A stretch of DNA of 64,000 nucleotides from contig BGKB01000120.1 in NCBI GenBank assembly GCA_003116975.1, positions 1 through 64,000 on the forward strand, given 5' to 3'. The stretch comes from Aurantiochytrium sp. KH105 (lineage: Eukaryota; Sar; Bigyra; Thraustochytrida; Thraustochytriidae). Positions 1-8,518 of the stretch are shown here, piece by piece; position 1 is the first letter of the stretch; every line of letters begins with the position of its first letter. Made by a program: the position numbers and the translations under genes. Under the pieces are notes generated by a model that made no database searches, was not told where the DNA came from, and saw nothing but the letters and a program-made list of their open reading frames with translations.

Positions 1-282
1 ATTTAGACCCTTCAACCTGCGAGTTTTTTCTTCTATCTCGCGCAGTTCAGCTTCGAAAGCTTCGAGTTCTTCGCGCTGTTTAGCTTCGAAAGCTTCGAGT
101 TCTTCGCGCTGTTTAGCTTCGAAAGCTTCGAGTTCTTCGCGCTGTTTAGCTTTAGAAGCTTCAAGTTGGCTGCGCAATCCTTGAGATAACCTTATGTTTT
201 CCGCCGCAGATTCCAAGATATCGGCTACATGATCTGAGATCCATGATGCGTCCCCGTCGCCCCTCGCGAGAAGCGACTTCAT
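1..282 (-). CDS. Partial coiled-coil protein with 11-residue repeats (runs off left end)
   Basis: The minus strand is open from an ATG at 280-282 to the window edge. It encodes about 35 mixed residues (MKSLLARGDGDASW...) followed by a highly charged helix built from 11-residue units of the type KQREELEAFEA, three of them identical in DNA. The period of 11 with alternating Glu/Lys/Leu suggests a long coiled coil. In the same frame upstream there is another ATG (397-399) and 22 residues (MRDLKEEQDEF...) closed by a TGA at about 331-333. The upstream piece may therefore be an uORF, part of an unseen intron-containing model, or a disrupted N-terminus. I do not recognise a family, and the C-terminus lies outside the window. 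Confidence 0.5.
   Translation of the reverse strand, partial: MKSLLARGDGDASWISDHVADILESAAENIRLSQGLRSQLEASKAKQREELEAFEAKQREELEAFEAKQREELEAFEAELREIEEKTRRLKGLN
50..177 (-). repeat. 33-bp tandem repeat inside the coiled-coil gene
   Basis: Three identical 33-bp units lie at 50-82, 83-115 and 116-148, followed by a diverged copy to about 177. Because 33 bp is 11 codons, the array stays in frame and adds helical length to the encoded coiled coil. Confidence 0.9.
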
Positions 283-1426
283 TCGATCGTATGCTTCTGT
301 TATGAGATGATGATCCGATGGTTTCTTTCTTCATTTTTTGATTTGTGCATTCGTGATATTTCGCACGAATTCATCTTGCTCTTCCTTCAAGTCGCGCATG
401 GTAATTACGTCGTGGTAGTGCGGCTGCACGCGCGCCCGTCCCCGCGCTACGCTCGGCTAGCTGTAGCAGCCCTGCGCGCTGTCACCTGCGCACCGACCCG
501 CTTTCCCTCGCTCGCTCCATCGGGTTCTGCTCACCTGCCCAGGCCGCCACAGTATAGTTTGTTTGTTCCGTTCAATCAAGTGTTCCTGTGTACCACTGCA
601 GCGCATTCTGCTTGTCTCGCCATCATACACACGTGCTCAGCCAGCCAAACGCGACGCGTAGGCAGGGCTGGTGACACGCTTCGAAAGACCGTATTTTGCG
701 AGCTTACAGCAAGTTCGCAAGCGGCATCGGCGTGACGCCGTGAGCGAGCAAGCAGGGAGGATCGCCCCGGCACCTTTGTATGCAGACGATTCTTTTTCCA
801 TATGGTATAATGGGGTGACGATCAGCAAGTGCGGTGCGAACGGGGTTGAGTGGGAGTTGGAGTTGATCTTAGAAATGGGGGAAAATTGTCGATGCGGGCG
901 ATAATTCTTGTTTTTGCGAACGATCAGAATGCATTGTGTGAATTTTCAATTTTGATCATGGGGAATCCGATTGCGGCTGCTTGCGGGTAAAAAGCACCTT
1001 CGCATTGTCATGTCAGCCCACTCATCTCCGATCAACCTCTTCGACTCATTTCCCGTCGGCAAGGCTATCTTCATCTTCGCAAGGATTGCTTCTAGGCTTA
1101 CCGCCATTTGACGATGGATGGATGGATGGATGGATGGATGGATGGATGGATGGTCCGAGCCGAGCCGAGCGCCAGCAAAATGGTCGTAGATCTTGCACCG
1201 TGATGAACTTGCTCAAATTTGAGAACGCGGCGAACGTGGCCACGACATTGTTCTCAGCAGAAAGAGGAAAGAGGGCGTCGTGCAAAACTGCGTGGTACGC
1301 TTGGAGCGCAAAGGCACCAGCGAACGAGCAGCAGAGCCGTCCGCGCGGGGCGCGCAGACAGCACCGCGTGCGCGACCGGTCGAGGACGTGGAGTGTTCCG
1401 ACATCGAAAAGCAGGGGGCGCGCAGC
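283..1426. other. Intergenic region between divergent genes, no gene seen
   Basis: Upstream space for both the leftward coiled-coil gene and the rightward protease. Short open frames here are compositionally random and start on non-ATG codons. It contains a GATG microsatellite but no RNA gene that I can recognise. Confidence 0.5.
1113..1153. repeat. (GATG)n microsatellite, about 10 units
   Basis: An uninterrupted run of GATG/GGAT tetranucleotides about 275-315 bp upstream of the protease ATG at 1427. It probably lies in the promoter or 5' leader. Confidence 0.9.
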
Positions 1427-2323
1427 ATGGCGCTCTTGGCCGCAACTCGCGCGCTGCTGACGCCTGGCGCTGCTCCACGCAGGCTCGGGCAACGAGGACT
1501 GAGCACGACGTGCAAAGAGGCCGCTGGTCATTGCACGCTGAGCTTGCATTCGTGGTTCTTTAAGCCAGCCTTTGGCATGAAGGACTATGAGATTCTTGGA
1601 CGCGCCTCGGGAATCTTGACAGCGCGCCGCGACGGTGCGCTCACCGTGCTCACCTCGCTGCACAACGTCGATCCTGCCAGCCTTCCTCACTATTGCGGAC
1701 CCGAGGACGGTCCAACCGCGTGGATGCACCATGTACGGCCTGACGAGGTCAAGATTGTGCTCCAAGTCCTTGACGAAAGTGGTAGTGTACTCGACGAGCT
1801 CGAAATGAAACATGACGCGGTCTCCAAGCATGAGTCTCGCGATCTTGCTGCAGTAGACTTTGAAAATGACAACGAAGCGCGTGCCTTCTTGGAGAAACAC
1901 GCGCTCGTCCCTTTCGATTTTGCTTCCTCTGCGATGGCGAGTCCCGAGCCTGGCGATGAAGTCCTATGCCATGGCCAGACTGTCGAACCGCGTATGGAAG
2001 ACGACCAAGATGTGTCGAAAAGTATGCCCGCCAGAATTGGCGGTATTTTTGCCATCAATGAGACTTTACAAGTCATGGCCCAGGGAGGCGTTCATATCAC
2101 GGCGCCGCAAATCCTCGTTGCCACATCCGAGCCGCTCGAACCAGGAATGTGTGGCGGCGCGGTCCAGGCAACGGGCGGTCTTGTGGGAATGATCGAGGGG
2201 ATTCTCACCCCAGAGCTTGCCGAGCGCCTCGAGCTGCCCCAGCTCACCGCTGTGATTCCCGCCTCCGAGCTCGCCGACTTCGTCGCCACGCTCCCCAACA
2301 CCAACTCCACATCTTCACCATAA
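1427..2323 (+). CDS. Trypsin-fold protease homologue with Cys at the nucleophile position; probable mitochondrial presequence
   Basis: 298 residues from the first in-frame ATG; the open frame further upstream begins only with GTG. The N-terminus (MALLAATRALLTPG, then RRLGQRGLS) is rich in Arg/Ala/Leu/Ser without acids, like a mitochondrial targeting peptide. Three motifs occur in the order and spacing of a trypsin-like peptidase: LTVLTSLHNV with His79, SRDLAAVDF with Asp139, and EPGMCGGAV with Cys242 where GDSGG would be expected. A GxCGG nucleophile site is known from viral chymotrypsin-like cysteine proteases and is rare in cellular proteins. I infer a protease or an inactive derivative; substrate unknown. 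The motifs are direct observations, the fold is inferred from them, and no PDZ domain follows. Confidence 0.65.
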   Translation: MALLAATRALLTPGAAPRRLGQRGLSTTCKEAAGHCTLSLHSWFFKPAFGMKDYEILGRASGILTARRDGALTVLTSLHNVDPASLPHYCGPEDGPTAWMHHVRPDEVKIVLQVLDESGSVLDELEMKHDAVSKHESRDLAAVDFENDNEARAFLEKHALVPFDFASSAMASPEPGDEVLCHGQTVEPRMEDDQDVSKSMPARIGGIFAINETLQVMAQGGVHITAPQILVATSEPLEPGMCGGAVQATGGLVGMIEGILTPELAERLELPQLTAVIPASELADFVATLPNTNSTSSP

Positions 2324-3053
2324 CTTATCTAACCCCCTCTCATCCACAATCACCATCATTATTGCTTGCCCGTAAAACCAAAAACCCACGTCTTCGTCAG
2401 TTCTCTCGACGCGCCCAAGAGTTCACGTGCACCAACTCCTCTGGACATCCCCCTGCTCCTGCTGCTGCTATCAATTTCCTTCCAAGCTACAATCGTCGCC
2501 AACAACGTTTGACGAAAGCACAAGACGCAGCTAATTCTCCATAACAGCGAGAGCCAAGAGCCATACCGCGTCGGAATCGCGCTGCTCGAAGCCGAGCCCG
2601 TGCTTTGCTGCACAACTTGCCGTGCTTTCGGCCCCCAACGCTCCTCCCCTCGAGTGCGCGCAAAGGGTTCGCTGGAGGGCGGGCCTTGGATACCGTGCTT
2701 GCAATGCGTGCCACGTGCACAGAGAGGCAGAACCTTGAGCGCGGAAGCGGCGGCGGCGCGCGTGCGTGCGAGCGCGCGGCGGGCCGAGACCGAGCGGGCG
2801 AGGCGCCGCTCCCGCCCAGACTGCGCGCCGAGCGGCCCCGGCTCTGCTCGCTCCTGCGGGCGCGCGAGCAGCGGCCTCGGGCGGTTTGCGCGCCTGGACT
2901 GCCGCGAAGCCCTGAGCCGCGCGAGCTGCACCTGGCTGCCGCTGCTGCCGCTGCTGCTGCTGCTGCTGTACTGTCGCGAGCCTCGCGCGAGCCGAGGAGA
3001 CCCGAGCGAGGAGCGCTCGAGCGTCCGCGGCCGACCCTCGGAGCTTCGCGCGC
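2324..3053. other. Intergenic/5' leader, no gene seen
   Basis: Region between the protease stop and the CRAL-TRIO gene ATG. The first 250 bp are moderately AT-rich and probably hold the protease 3' UTR. The rest is very GC-rich with a short CTG run near 2940-2970. Long open frames on both strands are low-complexity and look like by-products of composition. Confidence 0.5.
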
Positions 3054-6014
3054 ATGAAGTCTCCCGCGTCGGCCCGGGATGACAGGGCCCAGGCCGCGTC
3101 GCCCATGAGCCCGCCCACAGCGACGAGCATGCCCTCGATATCGTCGCCGCCCACGGCGTCGGCCAGCGATGCCGGCAACGGCTGCTTCAAGTCATCAGGA
3201 CCCAACAGCATGTCGATGCGCAGCGCGACGCCGCTGGCGTCCGATCTCGAGACGGAGATTGACCATCTCGGCGACACTTACCTCTCTGACGAGTACGTGC
3301 GGTACGGCGACTTTGTCAAGCTCTTTGCGACCAGCCAATACTACAAGCAGGATCTCGCTCTGAAAAAAGACAAGAGCATGGCCGGGACCCAAATTGGCGG
3401 CTACATTGGCGTCTACGAAAAACGCGACGGGCAAACGCGCGTCGCCGTACCCCCCATGGGCGAGAACGCTGAGGGCACATTCAAGGAAAGCATCCTTCAA
3501 GTCCAAGATCCCAGCGGGGAGATTCCCGATGGCACTGTCGTACGCTATGGTGACACGGTGATCCTCGTGGACAAAAACGGAATGGTGTGGAACAACAAGT
3601 GCGGAGTCTCCTTTACAGGGTTCTTCGAGGGTTACCTCGGCCCCAGGCCGCGCGGTACCAACGGCGAGGTGTACGTATCTTTTCAAAAGAATGGCCACGA
3701 TCTTCGTCCTGTGGTCTACGGAGACAATGCTGTCTACATTGAGGTGCAGGCTTCGCATCGCTATCGCACGGGATACAACTGCAGACTTACCAACTACCGC
3801 GCGTCCACATCGCGCATCGTCGGCGGCTACGTGTGCTCGGACAGCACAGGCTACGACTTGCCCTTTAGCGTGCACCGTCACTCTGGGCCGCCCGTCAAGG
3901 CGTACGAAAGTCCAGCCCAGATTCGCCGACGAACGCTTTCCGAAAAGGGCCTCCTCGCGAGTAAGGGCTCCTCGGCCCATTCGTCTGGGCATGTCTTTGT
4001 GCCGCCCAAAATCAAATCTGTTTCTGTCGAGCGAGGCGGCATCGACGGTGCCCGAGATGTCATGATACAAGAGCCGCTGTACGGTCGGCCCATCAAGCTT
4101 TACATGGTTCGCCCCGAGGACTTTATCCTTATTGAGCTTGACCAGGAGCATGGGCTTGCGCGCATTAGCGCAGACCACCTCTTTAGCGCCGCAGAGTCCG
4201 CGGCTGCAAACATGGCCAACGGGCCGCTGGAGCTGAACATTGCCATTGACAAGGATGCCAAAACCGCGGCCACGGCGCCGACCCCCGCATCCAGCGGCGG
4301 GGGAGTATCGCCCAGCGACAAGGTAGCCGAGGCTGTCGGGAGCAAGCTCGAGCTCATTGCGTTGGAGCTTCTCGTGGAGCAGGATCTCAATGTGCTCAAG
4401 CGCGCTTTTCAAGACGATAACAATAGCGTCCTTGGCGAGACCTCGAGCCCGGGATCGAGCGACGACGCAAGCAAGCCATTGAGCAAACTCGACCTACTCA
4501 TTGCCTCGCACAAGCTCGCGATGGTCTATTTTGCCTGCGCCGTTGTGGCCCCGTATCTTGTATGGCAGTGCATTTTGGTCGTGGGCGAGCTCATTGAGCC
4601 CATTCACGCTCTCTCGCAATCAAACAAGAGCCTCGCTCTCATCGAGCGCCTCGCCACTACACTTGTTCAGGATTTCGGTATTGACGTCGTCGATGGCCGA
4701 GCCTTGATCGAAGACGCGCACCGCAACATGGACACCACTACCCTGACGTCAAGTTTGATTGCCTTTTTCGTTGCGTACGCAATGGGTCTGGTGACCCCAG
4801 ACTTTGCGCGGCATCCGCCTTCGCCAACAGTCGAAGGCCCTGGTGAGGAGGCCGCAAACTGGCTCATCCACGTTCAGGTCCCGGACGGCGCCTGGGACCA
4901 CGCCAAGATGGAGCGGCAGCAAGAGCAGGCCGAGGCCGCCGCTGCAGCGGCAGCTTCGACCTCTTCGCGCCCCACCCTCTCTGTCGTGGAAAGTACGCAG
5001 ACGATACTGGAGGACGACCTTGCAGAGGATGGTCGTCCAAGCAAACCCAAATCTGCAGCAGCCTCTGCGCAGCCAGAGGGTGCCTCCGGCAAGCCCAAGT
5101 ACACGGGCGCCGAAAACTTGGGCGGCGCCTGGGGCGAGCAGGGCGTTGATGAGAACGGGATCCCCAAACACCCTGCCTTTGGTCGCTTTTTGGCTGGAGA
5201 AAAAGGCAATACGGAGGCTGCGATCCAGCGGTGGGCTCGGACGTGCGAGTGGCGCGTGGAAGGTAAGATTGACGAGATTCTCGACCAGCCGCATCCGCGA
5301 TACCATGTTCTCAAAAAACACGTGCCCAACTACTATTGTGGCCGAGGCAAAACTGGGCATCCCGTTTATATCGATCAGCCGGGCAAGGTGAAGATGAAGG
5401 CCGTGAGGCGGGCGGGACTCAAGCTGTCAGACCTTATCTTTCACTTTATCTACTCGAGCGAGGCCCTGTGGTCCATGATCGAGCCGAGCGAGGACGGCCG
5501 GACCATCTCTATCCTCGATCTCAATGGCGTGTCGATGTTTGATTTTGCCGGCGAAGTGGTCGACTTTGTCAAGCGCACCATTGCTCTCTCTGGTGAACAT
5601 TACCCGGAACGTGCCTATCGAATCTATGTCATTAACGCTCCGCGCTTCTTTGCAGGTGTCTGGAGCGTTGTCAAGCCATGGGTCGATGAGGAGACGCGCA
5701 AGAAGATTGGCATCTTTCGCAGCATCTCCACGTTCAAGCCAGTCCTTTTGGAGGAAATTGACGAGGACGTGCTTCCGGAAATGTATGGCGGAACCAACAC
5801 CAAGCCGCTCGATCAGTCATACGAAGAACGCCTTCTCAACTCCCACGTCTGCCGTGTGCTGATCGAGCAGGGCGTTCCGATGCTCGATGACGACGGCGAA
5901 CCGATTCCTGGATCGCCGGCCAACCTCCGCGACCAGGTCGACGACTCGCTCGAATCTGGCGTCTCCAAGCTGAACCTTGAGTACATTGCAAAACAAAACG
6001 CGGCGAAGAAATAG
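3054..6014 (+). CDS. Membrane-anchored CRAL-TRIO (Sec14-like) lipid-transfer protein with N-terminal beta-rich domain
   Basis: 986 residues from the first ATG in the frame. Order: Ser/Pro-rich tail (1-65); a beta-rich region with Gly/Tyr-rich strands (about 75-280) that I cannot assign; a linker; two hydrophobic helices (about 485-512 and 562-583) that could form a membrane hairpin; an Ala/Ser/Glu-rich linker; and a C-terminal CRAL-TRIO domain (about 710-915). The last is recognised by HPVYIDQPGKV, TISILDLNGVSMFDF, YRIYVINAPRFFAGVWSVVK and LPEMYGGTN, the familiar GHPVY / D..G / INAP..F / LP.EYGG series. Sec14-type proteins bind and exchange phosphoinositides and other lipids. Here the lipid module appears tethered to a membrane, so a contact-site or organelle role is possible (inference). 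Alternative: a peripheral protein whose hydrophobic segments are buried. Confidence 0.85.
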   Translation: MKSPASARDDRAQAASPMSPPTATSMPSISSPPTASASDAGNGCFKSSGPNSMSMRSATPLASDLETEIDHLGDTYLSDEYVRYGDFVKLFATSQYYKQDLALKKDKSMAGTQIGGYIGVYEKRDGQTRVAVPPMGENAEGTFKESILQVQDPSGEIPDGTVVRYGDTVILVDKNGMVWNNKCGVSFTGFFEGYLGPRPRGTNGEVYVSFQKNGHDLRPVVYGDNAVYIEVQASHRYRTGYNCRLTNYRASTSRIVGGYVCSDSTGYDLPFSVHRHSGPPVKAYESPAQIRRRTLSEKGLLASKGSSAHSSGHVFVPPKIKSVSVERGGIDGARDVMIQEPLYGRPIKLYMVRPEDFILIELDQEHGLARISADHLFSAAESAAANMANGPLELNIAIDKDAKTAATAPTPASSGGGVSPSDKVAEAVGSKLELIALELLVEQDLNVLKRAFQDDNNSVLGETSSPGSSDDASKPLSKLDLLIASHKLAMVYFACAVVAPYLVWQCILVVGELIEPIHALSQSNKSLALIERLATTLVQDFGIDVVDGRALIEDAHRNMDTTTLTSSLIAFFVAYAMGLVTPDFARHPPSPTVEGPGEEAANWLIHVQVPDGAWDHAKMERQQEQAEAAAAAAASTSSRPTLSVVESTQTILEDDLAEDGRPSKPKSAAASAQPEGASGKPKYTGAENLGGAWGEQGVDENGIPKHPAFGRFLAGEKGNTEAAIQRWARTCEWRVEGKIDEILDQPHPRYHVLKKHVPNYYCGRGKTGHPVYIDQPGKVKMKAVRRAGLKLSDLIFHFIYSSEALWSMIEPSEDGRTISILDLNGVSMFDFAGEVVDFVKRTIALSGEHYPERAYRIYVINAPRFFAGVWSVVKPWVDEETRKKIGIFRSISTFKPVLLEEIDEDVLPEMYGGTNTKPLDQSYEERLLNSHVCRVLIEQGVPMLDDDGEPIPGSPANLRDQVDDSLESGVSKLNLEYIAKQNAAKK

Positions 6015-6474
6015 ATTGCTTTGTACGAACCAAAAACAAAATCAGTAAATAACCTAGCGCTGACTGCTCTGCTTATTTTTTTGTGGCACATTCTTTGTCA
6101 GCCTCAAGCCCGGACCGGTGGCACCACCTCCCTCCACCAGACAGCCCTTGAAGTCTCTGCGGCTTCAAGAAAAAGATTGAGTTGCATTGGTAGGCCACGT
6201 ACGAAAGATCAGGTCATCACCAGCAATGGTCGAAGAAATCCAAAGGCATGCCTTTTTGAACATTCATCCAGATCTCAAACTAACAATTCATTAAAAGTCG
6301 GCAAAGTGAAGTGAGTTCGCTTGCATCCCCAAGGGTTGCTTGCTTCTCGAATATGGAGATGGAGATGAAGATGGAGATGGGAAGAGAAGAGAAGGAAAAT
6401 GGAGGATTCCTTGATTTGCGGGTGACTCCGCTGATGATGATCGACAAGGATTCTCAAAGGGAGAGCGCACGCGC
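6015..6474. other. Convergent intergenic region with ATGGAG repeat
   Basis: Shared 3' region of the CRAL-TRIO (+) and quinone oxidoreductase (-) genes. It holds a short hexanucleotide run (ATGGAG with one ATGAAG variant) at about 6353-6380. No gene seen. Confidence 0.5.
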
Positions 6475-7419
6475 TCAGAGACGCAGCACCATTTTCCCCT
6501 TATGTTTTGAGTTGTTCATGTCCTCAAAGGCGTCTGCATAGGCGTCAATGCCTTCAAACGTGTGACTAATGTGAGGAAGCGCGATTTCGCCCGACGCGAG
6601 CCTCGGCCACACGTGGCGCTTCAGCTCCTCGCAGATGCGAGCTTTTTCAGAGTCAGGCGCTGACCGCAAGACCGACCCCGTGATGGTGAGGTTCTTGAGC
6701 AGCACACGCGTCATGTTGAGTTTTTCCGTGACGGGAGACCCCAGAAAACCCAAAATGACCAAACGAGCTCCCTGTTGCATCATCTTGAGGTGCCGCGGAA
6801 GATAGGAACCGCCCACCATGTCCAAGATCACATCTGCCTTCTCCTCTTTTTCCCACTCCTCCGTGTTGTAGTTGTAACAAACGTCAGCGCCCACAACATC
6901 GGTGCAGAACTTGCATCGTTCATCGTCGCGGGCGGTGGTCGTCACGCGGCTCGCCCCAAAAGCTTTCGCCATGGCGATGGCGGTCGTCCCAATTCCGGAG
7001 GCGCCCGCTTGCACAAAGACGGACTTGCCCTTGAGAGTGTCTGGGCCATCCCAAAAGAGGTTCTTCCACACGGTAAAGGTGGTCTCGGGCAGCGCAGCGG
7101 CGCGTACGAAGCGGTCGTCACCTTGAAACGGGATTGGCAGCGTGAGACGCTCATCGGTGATGCAGTACTCTGCATATGCGCCACCGCCAACGAGGGCGCA
7201 GACCTCCTCGCCGGACTGCTCTGCCACTCCGGCGAGCTCCAGTCCGAGCACGTCGGTCTGGCCAGGCCGCACGGGATAGCCGCCCTCGTGCTGCAAGAGC
7301 TCGGGCCGGTTCACGCCGAATGCACGAGTTCGCACGAGGACTTGCCCGGGCTCTGGGCTGGGCACCGCCATCTCCACCACGCCCTTGCCCGCGCGCACCG
7401 CGCGCATCATCCGCGACAT
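6475..7419 (-). CDS. PIG3-type NADPH:quinone oxidoreductase (MDR superfamily)
   Basis: 314 residues from the ATG at 7417-7419 (MSRMMRAVRAGKG); two further Met codons follow within five residues. The open frame extends another 68 codons upstream, but that part does not resemble the family, whose members are about 325-335 residues. Typical features: GVNRPELLQHEGGYP for the N-terminal GroES-like domain, LGLELAG, the Rossmann nucleotide loop VQAGASGIGTTAIAMAKAFG, ARDDERCKF for the NADPH phosphate region, and VILDMVGGSYL. Zinc-binding Cys residues of classical alcohol dehydrogenases are absent, as expected for the quinone reductase/PIG3 branch. It likely reduces quinones or enones with NADPH in oxidative stress defence (family knowledge). 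It faces away from the PanP-like gene across a roughly 1.1 kb divergent region. Confidence 0.9.
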   Translation of the reverse strand: MSRMMRAVRAGKGVVEMAVPSPEPGQVLVRTRAFGVNRPELLQHEGGYPVRPGQTDVLGLELAGVAEQSGEEVCALVGGGAYAEYCITDERLTLPIPFQGDDRFVRAAALPETTFTVWKNLFWDGPDTLKGKSVFVQAGASGIGTTAIAMAKAFGASRVTTTARDDERCKFCTDVVGADVCYNYNTEEWEKEEKADVILDMVGGSYLPRHLKMMQQGARLVILGFLGSPVTEKLNMTRVLLKNLTITGSVLRSAPDSEKARICEELKRHVWPRLASGEIALPHISHTFEGIDAYADAFEDMNNSKHKGKMVLRL

Positions 7420-8518
7420 TGCTCTTGGCCCCTTGGATTCCTTTTGGTGTTCGACTTCAAGTTGTTGGATTGATGTGATCTGCTGACGACGATCATGGAG
7501 ATGATTCATGCCATGGTGAAGCCAAGCCACGCCAAATGCCACGCAAGAAGCAGGATTGGGTCGCATCAAGAGGAAATGATTGCTTGCGTGGACCATGCGA
7601 TTTGCTGTTGCTGATGATGGCACGATGAGACTTGCTGCGTCAAGAGCTTTGTGTAATTAAATGCAGTAGGCTGGCTATGCGAAAAGAGAAGGAGTGGAAA
7701 TTATAAAACAACGTCGATCGGAAGAAGGTCATTGAAAGGGTTTCGTCGGCGGGGATCTTTCTAATTACCGTCGCATGTCCTTTTGCTACCCTGCTGTACC
7801 TTTCTTTTCGTGTTACGCGAGCCGAATATCCTTGTTGTTATAGATTTCTGCAGTTTGCGCGTAGATCGATGGGATAAACCTCTCACACATGGACTTCTTC
7901 TTCCATTCATTTATTACAATAACAACATGTCGATCTCACCCTTCACCCCCTCCCCCCCAAAAAATCTATCCGAGCTTTCTCCAACATTTCCTCGTTCCAA
8001 GCAAGTCTCCCAGCTTCTCCTCCGCCATCACCATCATCTTGTTCATCTTCCCCGCTCCCACATTTTCCCCCATCGCCGAGCTCCCCAGCTTTTCGCCACC
8101 TCCAGAACAACCCAAGCACGCCCCGCTGCGCCCCGCCCCCGCCCGCGCTGACCTCGTCGCCCTCCTCGCCCCCCTCCGCGTCTATGTCCACCCCCGGGAA
8201 GCCCAGTCCTCCCCGACCCCTCCCTCTATCCGCCTCTAACCACCTCAACCAACTCTCGAGACGCCGCGCCTGACCGCCCAGTCCCCAAACCCGCCGCGGC
8301 CGCGCGCGCGAGGCGAAGCGTGCCCGCGCGGCCTCTGCAGAAGCGAACGCGACGCGCTCGGGGCCGTCGGGGCCGGGCGCGGGCTCGAGCGCGGCGAGCG
8401 TGGGTACGTGCCGCGACGTTCGTTCATTCACTCATTCATTCATTCATTCTCCCGGCTTACGTAAGCAGAGCCAGTGGCCGTAAAGGCGCGAATCGATATT
8501 ATAGAGGCGCAAAGCCGC
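7420..8518. other. Divergent promoter region between quinone oxidoreductase (-) and decarboxylase (+)
   Basis: The left third is AT-rich. The middle (about 7930-8240) is strongly pyrimidine-biased on the plus strand (C/T-rich runs), and a short CATT repeat lies at 8421-8448. Long open frames on either strand in the C-rich part are low-complexity and not credible genes. The C/T-rich tract could belong to the leader of the decarboxylase. Confidence 0.5.
8421..8448. repeat. (CATT)n-like short repeat
   Basis: Six imperfect CATT units just upstream of the decarboxylase ATG. Confidence 0.75.

Noticed and set aside
2531-3277. 248-codon minus-strand frame overlapping the CRAL-TRIO gene start
   Set aside because: It overlaps the real gene antisense, and its Ala/Arg/Gln content mirrors CTG and GCG repeats.
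3195-4412. 405-codon antisense frame inside the CRAL-TRIO gene
   Set aside because: Shadow of a GC-rich coding region; no recognisable protein features.
7943-8431. Minus-strand frame in the C/T-rich divergent promoter
   Set aside because: Gly/Glu/Arg-rich product of a pyrimidine tract; no motif.
8474-8518. GTG upstream start for the decarboxylase
   Set aside because: Eukaryotic nuclear genes rarely use GTG; the first ATG at 8519 is preferred and the extra 15 residues match nothing.
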